From assembly GCA_900315565.1 (NCBI GenBank), contig OMZS01000009.1:1-64000 (forward strand): a DNA stretch of 64,000 nucleotides. The letters run 5' to 3'. This document shows positions 16,193 through 24,340 of this stretch, piece after piece. Within the stretch, counting starts at the first letter, position 1; each line of letters opens with the position of its first letter. The position numbers and the translations under genes are program-made. The notes beneath the pieces are model-generated. The model worked only from the letters and a program-made list of their open reading frames with translations. It was not told the DNA's origin and made no database searches. The DNA comes from an uncultured Prevotellaceae bacterium. GTDB taxonomy: Bacteria; Bacteroidota; Bacteroidia; Bacteroidales; Bacteroidaceae.

Positions 16193-19100
16193 ATGAAAAC
16201 AGAAGAATTAATGAAGGCACGAAGGACCACTGTGAAATCGTGGGCTTCGCTCAAGGCATGGATGCTGCTATGCCTCGTGATGCTGTGTGCCGCAGGAGTA
16301 AAGGCGCAGACGCCCTACGCCATCTGGTGCGAGGGTAACTCTACGCTCTACTTCGCCAACAGCACTGAAACGTATGCCGCCAGCGGCACCTACGATGGCC
16401 AGTCCATCACCACGGTCTGGAGCGGAACGGAAGTGACCAACCACACTTCAGGAGTTTCTTCTCCATGGGCATCCTCACTTTATCTTTCTGTCAAGAAGGT
16501 TGTTTTTGACGAGAGTTTCAAGGCTGTAAAGCCACAAACACTGAGCGGGTGGTTCTATCATGCTTCTAATTTGACCACTATTGAAGGACTGGAAAATCTG
16601 GACACCAGCGAGGCCACGTCAATGGCTAACATGTTCAACGGATGCAGCAGTCTGACCACTCTTGATTTGAGAAACTTCAAGCTGAATTTTAATATTACAT
16701 TGCAACCCACCTTCATCAACAGCATGTTTGAAGGTTGCACTTCGCTGACCACTATTTACTGCAACGATAACTGGAACGAAGGAATTATTATCTATAATGC
16801 AAATCATTCAGGCAGCGATAGAATAGAAGCCATCGATGTGTTCAAAGACTGCGACAGCCTTGTCGGAGGCAATGGCGCTCCATATTCGTACTTTCTAGAT
16901 GGTAGCGCGTCTTATGCCTATGTTGACACCGATACGCGGAACGGCTACTTCACACAGATAGAGGTTCATGCCATCTGGTGCGAGGGCAACTCTACGCTCT
17001 ACTTCACCAACAGGCCGGGATGGTATGGCCAGGGCGGCAAATTCAATGGCCAGACCATCACGAAAGTCTGGAGCGGCGACGAAGTGACGAACTACTCTTC
17101 AGATAGTTTTATTTCTCCATGGATGTCTGATATCTATCAGTCTGTCGAGAAGGTTGTTTTTGACGAGACTTTCAAGACGGTAAAGCCACTAGCCCTGCAT
17201 GGGTGGCTCTACGATGCGCCTAATTTATCCACCATTGAAGGACTGGAATATCTGGACACCAGCGAAGCCACGTCAATGGCTAGCATGTTCTGCAATTGCA
17301 ACAGTCTGACCAGCATCGACGTGAGCCATTTCAACACCAGCAATGTCACAGATATGCGAAACATGTTCTACAATTGCAGCAGTCTGACCAGCATCGACGT
17401 GAGCAACTTCGACACCAGCAATGTCACAGATATGCGAAACATGTTCTACAATTGCAGCAGTCTGACCAGCATCGACGTGAGCAACTTCGACGTGAGCAAA
17501 GTCGCAAACATGGAAGGCATGTTCTACAATTGCAGCAGCCTGACCTCTCTTGACTTGACAAATTTCAAACTGAATTTTGATATTACATTACAAACCACCT
17601 TCTTAAACAGTCTGTTTGAAGGCTGCAGTTCACTGAAGACCATTTACTGCAACGATAACTGGAGAAATGAAATTGATCGTTATAATGATAATCATTCAGG
17701 CAGCGATAGAATAGAAGCCAACAATGTATTCAAAGGCTGCACCAGCCTTATCGGAGGCAATTACACCGATTATTTGCATAATAATGATCCTGAGAATATA
17801 TATTATGCCTGCGTTGACGACGGTTATTACAGGGGCTACTTCACGCAGAAAAAGGCTCATGCCATTTGGTGTGAGGAGAACTCTACGCTCTACTTCACCA
17901 ACAGCCCAGGAGTGTTTACCCAAGGCGACAAATTCAATGGCCACACCATCACGAATGTATGGAGCGGCGAAGAAGTGACGAACTATTATTCTGAAGAACA
18001 TCCTGATTATGCTCCATGGGCGGGTTCTTCATGCAAGACGGTTTTTATTGACGGAACTTTCAAGTCTGTAAAGCCGAAAACTCTGAGGGGATACTTCCTC
18101 GATGCTTCTGATTTGACCACCATTGAAGGACTGGAATATCTGGACACCAGCGAAGCAACAGACATGTCTTCAATGTTCTCCAATTGCAACAGTCTGACCA
18201 GCATCGACGTGAGCCACTTCAACACAAGCAATGTCACAGATATGTATATGATGTTTGGCGGATGCAGCAGTCTGACCAGCATCGACGTGACCAACTTCGA
18301 CGTGAGCAACGTCACATATATGCGATCCATGTTCTACGGATGCAGCAGTCTGACCACCCTTGATTTGAGAAACTTCAAACTGAATTTTGATAATACATTG
18401 CAACCCGACTTCATCAGCCACCTGTTTGAAGGATGCAGTTCGCTGACCACCATTTACTGCGACGAAGATTGGGACGATAGCATTTTAACTTATAATGAGA
18501 ATCTATCTGACAGCGAGTCATCTAATCGAATAGAAGCCATCAATGTGTTCGAAGGCTGCACCAGCCTGGTAGGAGGCAACAACACATCGTTTGATGGCAC
18601 GAAAATCAATAATGAATATGCACGTCCCGACCTGACAGGACTGCCAGGTTACTTTACCTCAGACCGTATAGACGAGATCAAACCCTACGCCATCTGGTGT
18701 GCCGATAACAGAACATTAACATTCGTGTATTCCGCAAAAACTTATAAAGCTGGGGGCTTTTACGAGGACACGAAGATAACTCAGATCTGGAGCGAAGACG
18801 CCGTAACAAACACAGGAGATAGCCAACCCCAGTGGATCATTGATGAATTAAAAGCCCAGAGTACTGGCTGTTCGAAAGTGGTATTCCATGAGAGTTTCCA
18901 GGAAGTCCGGCCAAAGAGCTTGAACCACTGGTTCTTCAACATGAAGAACCTGACTAAGATTGAAGGACTGGAGTATCTGAACACCAGCGAAGCAACAGAC
19001 ATGTCTTCAATGTTCTCCAACTGCAGTTTCTTAACCGCCATAGACGTTAGTCTCTTCGACACTCGCAATGTTACAACGATGAACGGGATGTTCGCAAATA

Positions 19101-20575
19101 CGAGTCTGCAGGAAATCGATTTGAGAAGTTTCGATGTCAGCAAGGTTTCTGACGTGAGTGGTATGTTCCAGAATTGCGTTCAACTGACTACCATCTACTG
19201 CGACGTCGATTGGAGTTCTGTTACATCTACAAGCTTCATGTTTGAAAATTGCCAAAGTCTGGTTGGCGGCAATCAAACGGCTTTCGAAAGCTCACACAAA
19301 GATGGCAGTTATGCCCGTCCCGATGTAGAGGGAACTCCCGGCTACTTCACCGTGGACGTCGAAAAGATATATGTAATCTGGTGTGAAGACAATGCTACGC
19401 TCTATTTCACATACGGGGATAATCGGTGCATTAAAAACGGAATCCATGAAGGACACACTGTCACCAAATATTGGTCTGAGGATTTCGAGGGCAGTTTGTA
19501 TGTTGATAATAATCCTCAGGAGGCTTTTCCTATGTGGAGTGATGATGGTGAGAATCTATCAAGACTATGTCAGTCTGTAGTATTTGAGCCAAGTTTTAGC
19601 AACGCAAGACCTACATCTTTGCGAGGATGGTTCAGGTGGTTTACACAACTGACCTCAATCGAAGGACTGGATAATCTCAACACCAGCGAGGTCACCAACA
19701 TGTCCTCAATGTTCGTAGGTTGTAGCAAACTTACAAGTCTCGACGTGAACAGTTTCAACACCAGCAAGGTGACAATAATAGATGGTATGTTTTATGGATG
19801 CAGTAACCTGACTACCATCTATTGCAATAACGACTGGAGTCAGGGACTAATCGACGGGTCTGTAAGTTTGTTCGGTCTATGTGAAAGTCTCGTTGGCGGC
19901 AATGGTAAGACCTTCTATGAGTACGACAGGAATAAAGAAGCACTGATTTATGCCCGCCCCGATAGCGAAGAAAAACCGGGCTACTTTACATCAGCATTCA
20001 AATACAACATCAGTAGCGCAGGAGCAGGTACGCTCTATTTGGACTATGCGGTGAAGATTCCCGAAGCCGACAATTTCGAAGTGTACTACATAAGCTCTAT
20101 TGACAGCGAAGGTACGCTCCACCTGACAGAAATCAAGGACGTGATTCCTGCCAACACGGGGGTTATTATCTTCGGCAACGAAGGTTCCTATTTGCTGACC
20201 AAGTACAGCGGAGAAGTGAATGCCATCGACGGCAACCAGCTTCAGGGCGTGGCTGAGACAACAAGCATGGCCAGTCTGAAAGCACAGCACGGCACCGACA
20301 TCTACGTGCTGAGCCGCGGCAAAGACTCGAACATCAACTTCCTCAAGGCCGGTAGTGGCATAAAGACCATTCCTGCCAACCGCGCCTACTTGCCCTATTC
20401 CAACGCGAGCGGCGCCAAGGAACTGACCATCGTGTTTGACGAAGCAACGGGCATCGGAAATGTGACTACGGAGAAAGCAGAGCGCACAGGCGTGTATAAC
20501 ATGGCCGGACAGCGCGTGGCCAAGCCGCAGCACGGCATCTACATCGTGAACGGAAAGAAGGTCGTGATTAAGTGA
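16193..20575 (+). CDS. BspA-type (DUF285) leucine-rich repeat surface protein, five modules
   Basis: The 1460-residue protein has a long-n-region signal peptide (hydrophobic AWMLLCLVMLCAAG near residues 22-35, cleavage likely after KAQ). Five modules follow, each beginning with an IWCxxNxTLYF motif (DNA near 16318, 16973, 17864, 18693, 19375) and containing DUF285/BspA repeats of about 25 residues such as LTSIDVSHFNTSNVTDM with MFxxCSSL. The part after residue 1265 is a beta-rich domain ending in GVYNMAGQRVAKPQHGIYIV then NGKKVVIK, a tail resembling type IX secretion C-terminal signals. Related BspA proteins of oral Bacteroidetes bind fibronectin and other bacteria; the ligand here is unknown. 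The second module has two nearly identical 75-base repeats (17310-17500), suggesting copy-number change by recombination. A 58-residue gene follows. Confidence 0.9.
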   Translation: MKTEELMKARRTTVKSWASLKAWMLLCLVMLCAAGVKAQTPYAIWCEGNSTLYFANSTETYAASGTYDGQSITTVWSGTEVTNHTSGVSSPWASSLYLSVKKVVFDESFKAVKPQTLSGWFYHASNLTTIEGLENLDTSEATSMANMFNGCSSLTTLDLRNFKLNFNITLQPTFINSMFEGCTSLTTIYCNDNWNEGIIIYNANHSGSDRIEAIDVFKDCDSLVGGNGAPYSYFLDGSASYAYVDTDTRNGYFTQIEVHAIWCEGNSTLYFTNRPGWYGQGGKFNGQTITKVWSGDEVTNYSSDSFISPWMSDIYQSVEKVVFDETFKTVKPLALHGWLYDAPNLSTIEGLEYLDTSEATSMASMFCNCNSLTSIDVSHFNTSNVTDMRNMFYNCSSLTSIDVSNFDTSNVTDMRNMFYNCSSLTSIDVSNFDVSKVANMEGMFYNCSSLTSLDLTNFKLNFDITLQTTFLNSLFEGCSSLKTIYCNDNWRNEIDRYNDNHSGSDRIEANNVFKGCTSLIGGNYTDYLHNNDPENIYYACVDDGYYRGYFTQKKAHAIWCEENSTLYFTNSPGVFTQGDKFNGHTITNVWSGEEVTNYYSEEHPDYAPWAGSSCKTVFIDGTFKSVKPKTLRGYFLDASDLTTIEGLEYLDTSEATDMSSMFSNCNSLTSIDVSHFNTSNVTDMYMMFGGCSSLTSIDVTNFDVSNVTYMRSMFYGCSSLTTLDLRNFKLNFDNTLQPDFISHLFEGCSSLTTIYCDEDWDDSILTYNENLSDSESSNRIEAINVFEGCTSLVGGNNTSFDGTKINNEYARPDLTGLPGYFTSDRIDEIKPYAIWCADNRTLTFVYSAKTYKAGGFYEDTKITQIWSEDAVTNTGDSQPQWIIDELKAQSTGCSKVVFHESFQEVRPKSLNHWFFNMKNLTKIEGLEYLNTSEATDMSSMFSNCSFLTAIDVSLFDTRNVTTMNGMFANTSLQEIDLRSFDVSKVSDVSGMFQNCVQLTTIYCDVDWSSVTSTSFMFENCQSLVGGNQTAFESSHKDGSYARPDVEGTPGYFTVDVEKIYVIWCEDNATLYFTYGDNRCIKNGIHEGHTVTKYWSEDFEGSLYVDNNPQEAFPMWSDDGENLSRLCQSVVFEPSFSNARPTSLRGWFRWFTQLTSIEGLDNLNTSEVTNMSSMFVGCSKLTSLDVNSFNTSKVTIIDGMFYGCSNLTTIYCNNDWSQGLIDGSVSLFGLCESLVGGNGKTFYEYDRNKEALIYARPDSEEKPGYFTSAFKYNISSAGAGTLYLDYAVKIPEADNFEVYYISSIDSEGTLHLTEIKDVIPANTGVIIFGNEGSYLLTKYSGEVNAIDGNQLQGVAETTSMASLKAQHGTDIYVLSRGKDSNINFLKAGSGIKTIPANRAYLPYSNASGAKELTIVFDEATGIGNVTTEKAERTGVYNMAGQRVAKPQHGIYIVNGKKVVIK

Positions 20576-20670
20576 GAGAAGAACTGAGCCCTGCTCGAGT
20601 TCTTCCGAACGGAAACGAGCTCGAGCAACGCTCAAAATCCTTATTCCCTAAAACTCCAGATTAAGAAGAC

Positions 20671-20847
20671 ATGGACAAAAGAAAATATCAAACACCTAGA
20701 ATAAAGGTAGTAGTGCCCCCAGAACTGATGCTGAGCATCGTGGACGAATCGGCCATTGAAGTGCTCTCGAAAGAAAACGAATCGTGGGATGACGACGAGA
20801 CCGGACAGACAGCTCTCCCCGAGGGCCACAGCGTCTGGGAAGATTAA
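20671..20847 (+). CDS. Small acidic protein of 58 residues, unknown function
   Basis: ATG at 20671 opens a 58-codon frame (MDKRKYQTPRIKVVVPPEL... ending ALPEGHSVWED). The N-terminal pattern KxYxxPxIxVV followed by an acidic, Asp/Glu-rich C-terminus is one I associate with numerous unnamed short Bacteroidetes proteins that lie next to surface-protein genes; function is unknown to me. There is no signal peptide or membrane helix. It lies 95 bases after the BspA-like gene on the same strand and is followed by a strong terminator, so it may be the last gene of that unit. Codon use matches the neighbours. The length is short, but frame, start position and terminator support it. Confidence 0.65.
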   Translation: MDKRKYQTPRIKVVVPPELMLSIVDESAIEVLSKENESWDDDETGQTALPEGHSVWED

Positions 20848-20878
20848 CGGTCTGCATCAACAACGATAACACACGAAA

Positions 20879-20924
20879 GAAATCCCCCGACTGCCAGCAG
20901 GCAAGCCGGGGGATTTCTTTTTGT
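20879..20924 (+). terminator. Strong terminator after the small gene
   Basis: GAAATCCCCCG (20879-20889) pairs perfectly with CGGGGGATTTC (20907-20917), followed by TTTTTG. The loop carries a smaller CTGCC..GGCAAG hairpin. Confidence 0.9.
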
Positions 20925-21191
20925 GATGGCTACAGACACGTGTAGTCAGTACAATCTGTGCAGTCTGTGCGACATGACTTCTACAGGCGAGAATGCGTCA
21001 CACGGATTCCACAGATTCCACGGATATAAAAACAACTGAGGGGGACAGTATTGTTTTCGCAGAAAAAATTGACCGTACGAATTATCATTTTGTATCTTTG
21101 CACCCGCCATTGAGGCCTCAGAGCAAAGACTGATGTCTTGTAAATCCTTGTACTCCTTATTTACTAACCCCACGAAAGATGAGTAATCCAT
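20925..21191. other. Intergenic DNA with repeat unit, orphan promoter and micro-ORF
   Basis: Holds a unit shared with 15735-15761 (21046-21073), a consensus plus-strand promoter (21069-21100), the dispersed motif GCCTCAGAGCAAAGACTGAT (21114 on) and a possible 17-codon frame at 21133-21186 (MSCKSLYSLFTNPTKDE). The minus-strand frame across 20946-21191 is not gene-like. Confidence 0.55.
21069..21100 (+). promoter_or_regulatory. Orphan promoter facing the thioredoxin-gene 3' end
   Basis: TTGAC (21069-21073) and TATCTTTG (21093-21100) are 19 bases apart, a textbook Bacteroidetes promoter. No plus-strand gene lies downstream; a transcript would run into the antisense of the thioredoxin-like gene. 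Confidence 0.55.
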
Positions 21192-21480
21192 TTATTTTTG
21201 CGAAACATTTCGAATGACGAATGCACCCTCGCCGTCACCTCCCTTGAAGTCGAAGGTGGTGGGGATGGTGTCAAACGGTTCGAAGGTCAGGGTGAAGTCA
21301 ATATAGCTCAAGTCACGCACGAAGTTTTCTGTGGAATCTGTTGCTTTCACAGTAGTATAGTTGTTCTCGTCAAGTTTGATACCGTCGGCTGCTGTCACTT
21401 TATACTTCTTGCCGTTGGCCTCAAGGTAGGAATCCTTGACGATGCGGAACCCATATTCCTTATGACTATAATAGCGGAAA
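21192..21480 (-). pseudogene. Out-of-frame fragment of a second domain joined to the thioredoxin-like gene
   Basis: In the frame ending at 21192 the sequence FRYYSHKEYGFRIVKDSYLE, then NGKKYKVTAADGIKLDEN and FTLTFEPFDTIPTTFDFKGG, is coherent protein, whereas the frame of the upstream thioredoxin gene degenerates here (MGSASSRIPTLRPTARSIK). I recall a similar segment as the N-terminal domain of some Prevotella thioredoxin-family proteins. It may be the remnant of a third paralogue fused by deletion, or a real C-terminal domain put out of frame by a single indel near 21475. Domain name not known to me. Confidence 0.45.
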
Positions 21481-22597
21481 TGTTGTCTTGCTTGATGCTG
21501 AGTCCGTTTATGGCATCGGCCAAACCTAAGAACATTCCAGTATAATAACCCGATTTCTTCATCACGATGCGCTTTTCGGGCGAAATCAATATGTAATAAG
21601 GTATGGCACCTTCGTCGCAATATCTGCTGCTGATACTGCTTCCCCTCTTGCCGTCGTTCCAGTTTTTCCAAACGATGCGCTTGCTGAAGTCGTTGTTCTT
21701 CCATGTGGAAAGGTTATCTTCATTGATGCCGACGAATTCCAGCTTATCCTTCATTCGCCCATAGACCTCACGCATCTCTGGTTCTGCCATCCGACACGGG
21801 CCGCAGCCGATGCCCCAGAGATCGAGCAGTAGGTATCGGCCATCCGTCAGGCCTTCAAGCAGGCGATGCTTGTTGCCCTGCATGTCGAAGAGTTCGGCAT
21901 CGACGGCTTCTTCGCCTATCTGGAGAACATGTGGCGGATAAATATAGGTGTGAATCTCTGCCAACTGGTCTTCAAACCCTTTCGGTGCACGGGCAGCGAA
22001 AGACTTCTCCAGACTCTTCAACTCTTCCATGTATGGGAAATCTTTCATGTTCTTCATCGGCCTGGATACGCGCCACAGAACATTTAACGAAGCTGCGTCC
22101 ACAGGCAATGTGGGCAGGATGTCCATCTGCTGTTTTATATACACCATGCTGATAGAGTCATACTTATTCCAATCTTTTTTCTGTTCGAATCGGATTAGTT
22201 CCTTTATCACGTCACGACAATGTTCCGTGATACGGTTCATTGTCTGTTGCTCAGGAATCGGGCTTTCCACCTTCCAAAGTGGATAGATACAGTCTGTTCC
22301 AGTCAGTTTTATAGTCACATCAGGCTTCATCATGAGGGAAAGAGAGAAATTGGGGCAACCTTCGCCTATTAAAGAGAGAAAGCCGTTGGATAGTTCTTCA
22401 ACAGGTAGTGTGAAGGTGAACCGTCCGCTTTGGACGGTATCTGCAACATTTCCCGACAACCCCACACCAGCAAGCACCAGCGTGCCGTCTTTCAATGCGG
22501 GTGAACTGCCTGTTATGGTTACAGTCTTTGTTGTCTGTGCCCAGCCCGTCATTGTGATGAGGGCGAGCATCATTGTAATAATCATTTTCTTGTTCAT
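21395..22597 (-). CDS. TlpA-like thiol-disulfide protein with DUF4369-type N-terminus (second of a tandem pair), 3' end disturbed
   Basis: From ATG 22597 (MNKKMIITMMLALITMTGWA, signal peptide) the product has an N-terminal DUF4369-like beta domain (SSPALKDGTLVLAGVGL), a helical middle part (ESPIPEQQTMNRITEHCRDV), and a thioredoxin domain with W-GIGCGPCRMAEPEM (CxxC near residue 265) and the cis-Pro region DEGAIPYYILIS. Such periplasmic proteins reduce or exchange disulfides in secreted proteins. The ORF is 400 residues, but the last 20 or so after LADAINGLSIKQDN look like junk from another frame (see 21192-21480). It starts one base after the stop of its paralogue at 22599, so the two are translationally coupled, and they share about half of their residues in the N-terminal part. 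Confidence 0.75.
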   Translation of the reverse strand: MNKKMIITMMLALITMTGWAQTTKTVTITGSSPALKDGTLVLAGVGLSGNVADTVQSGRFTFTLPVEELSNGFLSLIGEGCPNFSLSLMMKPDVTIKLTGTDCIYPLWKVESPIPEQQTMNRITEHCRDVIKELIRFEQKKDWNKYDSISMVYIKQQMDILPTLPVDAASLNVLWRVSRPMKNMKDFPYMEELKSLEKSFAARAPKGFEDQLAEIHTYIYPPHVLQIGEEAVDAELFDMQGNKHRLLEGLTDGRYLLLDLWGIGCGPCRMAEPEMREVYGRMKDKLEFVGINEDNLSTWKNNDFSKRIVWKNWNDGKRGSSISSRYCDEGAIPYYILISPEKRIVMKKSGYYTGMFLGLADAINGLSIKQDNISAIIVIRNMGSASSRIPTLRPTARSIK

Positions 22598-22598
22598 T

Positions 22599-23798
22599 TT
22601 ACTTGCTTGCTTTTTCCAATTCTTTGCGGATGACATCATTGCCTGGGAAACCGATACTCTTGTAGGTCTGACGGCCCTTGGTGTCGTAGATGGCATAAGT
22701 GGGGATGCCTTCTGACTCGAAGTGATTGAGGATGTAGTGGTTTTGTTCTTCCGTCAGGTAGTAGTGGTCACCGTCGATATCTGTTATCATTCTCTGCCAA
22801 GTGGTAGGAGGCGACGAGGGCGAGGCGATGTAAATAAACTGGACGTTGTGGCCCTTGCCCTTTGGCCGAGCCTGCTCACGCTCGGCAGAGCCCAAGCCAG
22901 CTTGACTCTGCTCTCGCTCACTCGCAGCCTTCAACTCTTCTTTAAGAGGGGCCATCGTTTTATGGCCTGCACGACAGGGACCGCACCATGTGGCCCACAT
23001 GTCGATGAGCACGACCTTGCCCTTATAGTTGTCGAGGATGGTCTGGAGGATATTCTCTGGGGCCACGTCGTCGTATTTCTTGAAGAACACGCTCTCATTA
23101 CCGGCCAATTCCTCGGCTATCTGCTGCTCGTTCTTCGCATAGACATAGGAATGAATCTCTGCTAGTTTCTCTTCGAATTCTTTTGGCGCACGGGCGGCGA
23201 TAGTCTTTTCCACTTCTTTCAGTTGCTCCCTGTGTGGGAAGTCTTTCTTTATCATGGCAGTTTCGGATATGTTCAATAGTGCACGGATTGTGGCTGCATC
23301 CACAGGCAGTGATGGCAGAATATCCATTTGTCGCTTCATCAATATCATTGTAACGGAGTCTCGCTTCTCCCGAGGTGCATTAGCCAAGTCCATCTGCATT
23401 CTTTCTGTCAGCACGTCGCGACAATGCTCTGTCAGACGGTTCTGGGTCTGCTGTTCAGGTATCGGGCTCTCCACTTCCCATAAGGGGAAAAGGCAGTCAT
23501 TGCCCGTCACTTTCACCGTCACATCGGGACGCAGGAAGATAAGAGTGTTAGTATTGGGACAGCCTTCGCCTAAGAAAGCGAGGGTGCTCTCGGTAAGTTC
23601 CTCAACGGGCAGGGTGTAGGCGAATCGTCCCGCCTGCACGGTATCTACAACAGGTATCGTACTACTTGTACCTGCAAACACCAGCGTACCGTCTTTCAGA
23701 GCGGGTGAATAACCTATGACTGTTGCAGTCTTCGTCTGAGCCAGTCCAGCCACCCAGACGAGGGCGAGCATCATCGGAATAATACTTTTCTTCTTCAT
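22599..23798 (-). CDS. TlpA-like thioredoxin family protein (first of a tandem pair) with in-frame repeat insertion
   Basis: The 399-residue protein has a signal peptide (MKKKSIIPMMLALVWVAGLA), a DUF4369-like N-terminal domain (YSPALKDGTLVFAGTSS), a helical linker (ESPIPEQQTQNRLTEHCRDV) and a thioredoxin domain with VVLIDMWATWCGPCRAG (CGPC near 277) and FESEGIPTYAIYD with the cis-Pro. Residues about 291-311 (ASEREQSQAGLGSAEREQAR) interrupt the domain between helix 1 and the next strand (VQFIYIASPSSPP); they are encoded by an imperfect palindromic element. The likely role is thiol-disulfide exchange in the periplasm. It starts a two-gene unit with the downstream paralogue. Confidence 0.85.
   Translation of the reverse strand: MKKKSIIPMMLALVWVAGLAQTKTATVIGYSPALKDGTLVFAGTSSTIPVVDTVQAGRFAYTLPVEELTESTLAFLGEGCPNTNTLIFLRPDVTVKVTGNDCLFPLWEVESPIPEQQTQNRLTEHCRDVLTERMQMDLANAPREKRDSVTMILMKRQMDILPSLPVDAATIRALLNISETAMIKKDFPHREQLKEVEKTIAARAPKEFEEKLAEIHSYVYAKNEQQIAEELAGNESVFFKKYDDVAPENILQTILDNYKGKVVLIDMWATWCGPCRAGHKTMAPLKEELKAASEREQSQAGLGSAEREQARPKGKGHNVQFIYIASPSSPPTTWQRMITDIDGDHYYLTEEQNHYILNHFESEGIPTYAIYDTKGRQTYKSIGFPGNDVIRKELEKASK
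22866..22927. repeat. In-frame palindromic repeat inside the thioredoxin-like gene
   Basis: GCAGAG...AAGC and GCTT...CTCTGC pair around a two-base centre, flanked by direct GCTCACGCTCG / GCTCTCGCTC motifs. It encodes SEREQSQAGLGSAEREQA without breaking the frame. Confidence 0.65.
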
Positions 23799-23897
23799 AT
23801 TTGTTTTGTTTTTGATGATTTGTTTAATTTAATCCGATGGCAAAGTTAGGATGAATCTACGAACCGCGCAAGGTTTTGAAAAGGAAATAGCTTTAGA

Positions 23898-24022
23898 GGG
23901 TGTTGCATGTTTTTTGCGGCTAAAATATTGATAATATGCGAGATAAGCAAAACCAGGGAAAGAAAAAAGAGGCTGAGAGGAACAGGCTTAGAGCGAGGAA
24001 ACACGGGAGAAGGCTTGGAAAT
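23898..24022. repeat. 125-base direct repeat A flanking the ATPase gene
   Basis: Begins GGGTGTTGCATGTTTTTTG and ends GGGAGAAGGCTTGGAAATG. The partner at 25630-25754 shares most bases (by eye about 85 percent) in the same orientation. Confidence 0.85.
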
Positions 24023-24042
24023 GCCATAACAATATTATCTAA

Positions 24043-24229
24043 CCTAGATTATTCATAAGTTTCTTATTTCTACGCTACGCGCCTTTCAAAAACAAATAAA
24101 AACAAAAGCAAACAAGGAATAACAGGTTTATATTTGTTTTAACTTCGGTTTTTATTTGTTTTTCCTAGTTTTTCTTGGTTTTTTAAAAGGCGCGGAGTGT
24201 AAATCTTCTTTTATTGTGAATAATCCAGG
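24043..24229. repeat. MITE-like palindromic element, copy 2
   Basis: Ends CCTAGATTATTCA and TGAATAATCCAGG; internal arms CGCCTTTCAAAAACAAATAA and TTTTAAAAGGCGCGGAG. It matches copy 1 at 14835-15047 without that copy's insertion. Confidence 0.8.
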
Positions 24230-24237
24230 CTAAATAT

Positions 24238-24324
24238 GCGTATTTACGCAAAAAAAGTAGCCAGATTACTTGACTCTTCTAATAGATTATCGTATATTTG
24301 CAAACAAAAACAGCGTATTTACGC
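24238..24324 (+). promoter_or_regulatory. Promoter framed by two GCGTATTTACGC palindromes
   Basis: TTGACT (24270-24275), 17 bases, TATATTTG (24293-24300) form the promoter. Perfect inverted-repeat dodecamers GCGTATTTACGC lie 75 bases apart at 24238 and 24313, each followed by a run of A and AGTA. They suit a regulator dimer; autoregulation or control of the ATPase is inferred. Confidence 0.6.
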
Positions 24325-24340
24325 AAAAATAGTAAACAGA

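Larger units (their letters stand above)
23799..24340. other. Intergenic region with direct repeat A, MITE-like copy 2 and ATPase promoter
   Basis: It contains direct repeat A (23898-24022), the MITE-like element copy 2 (24043-24229), two GCGTATTTACGC palindromes (24238-24249, 24313-24324) and a promoter (24270-24300). No separate gene is seen. Confidence 0.7.

Noticed and set aside
20946-21191. 81-codon minus-strand frame
   Set aside because: It reads through the terminator flank, a repeat unit and the orphan promoter; no signal or domain.
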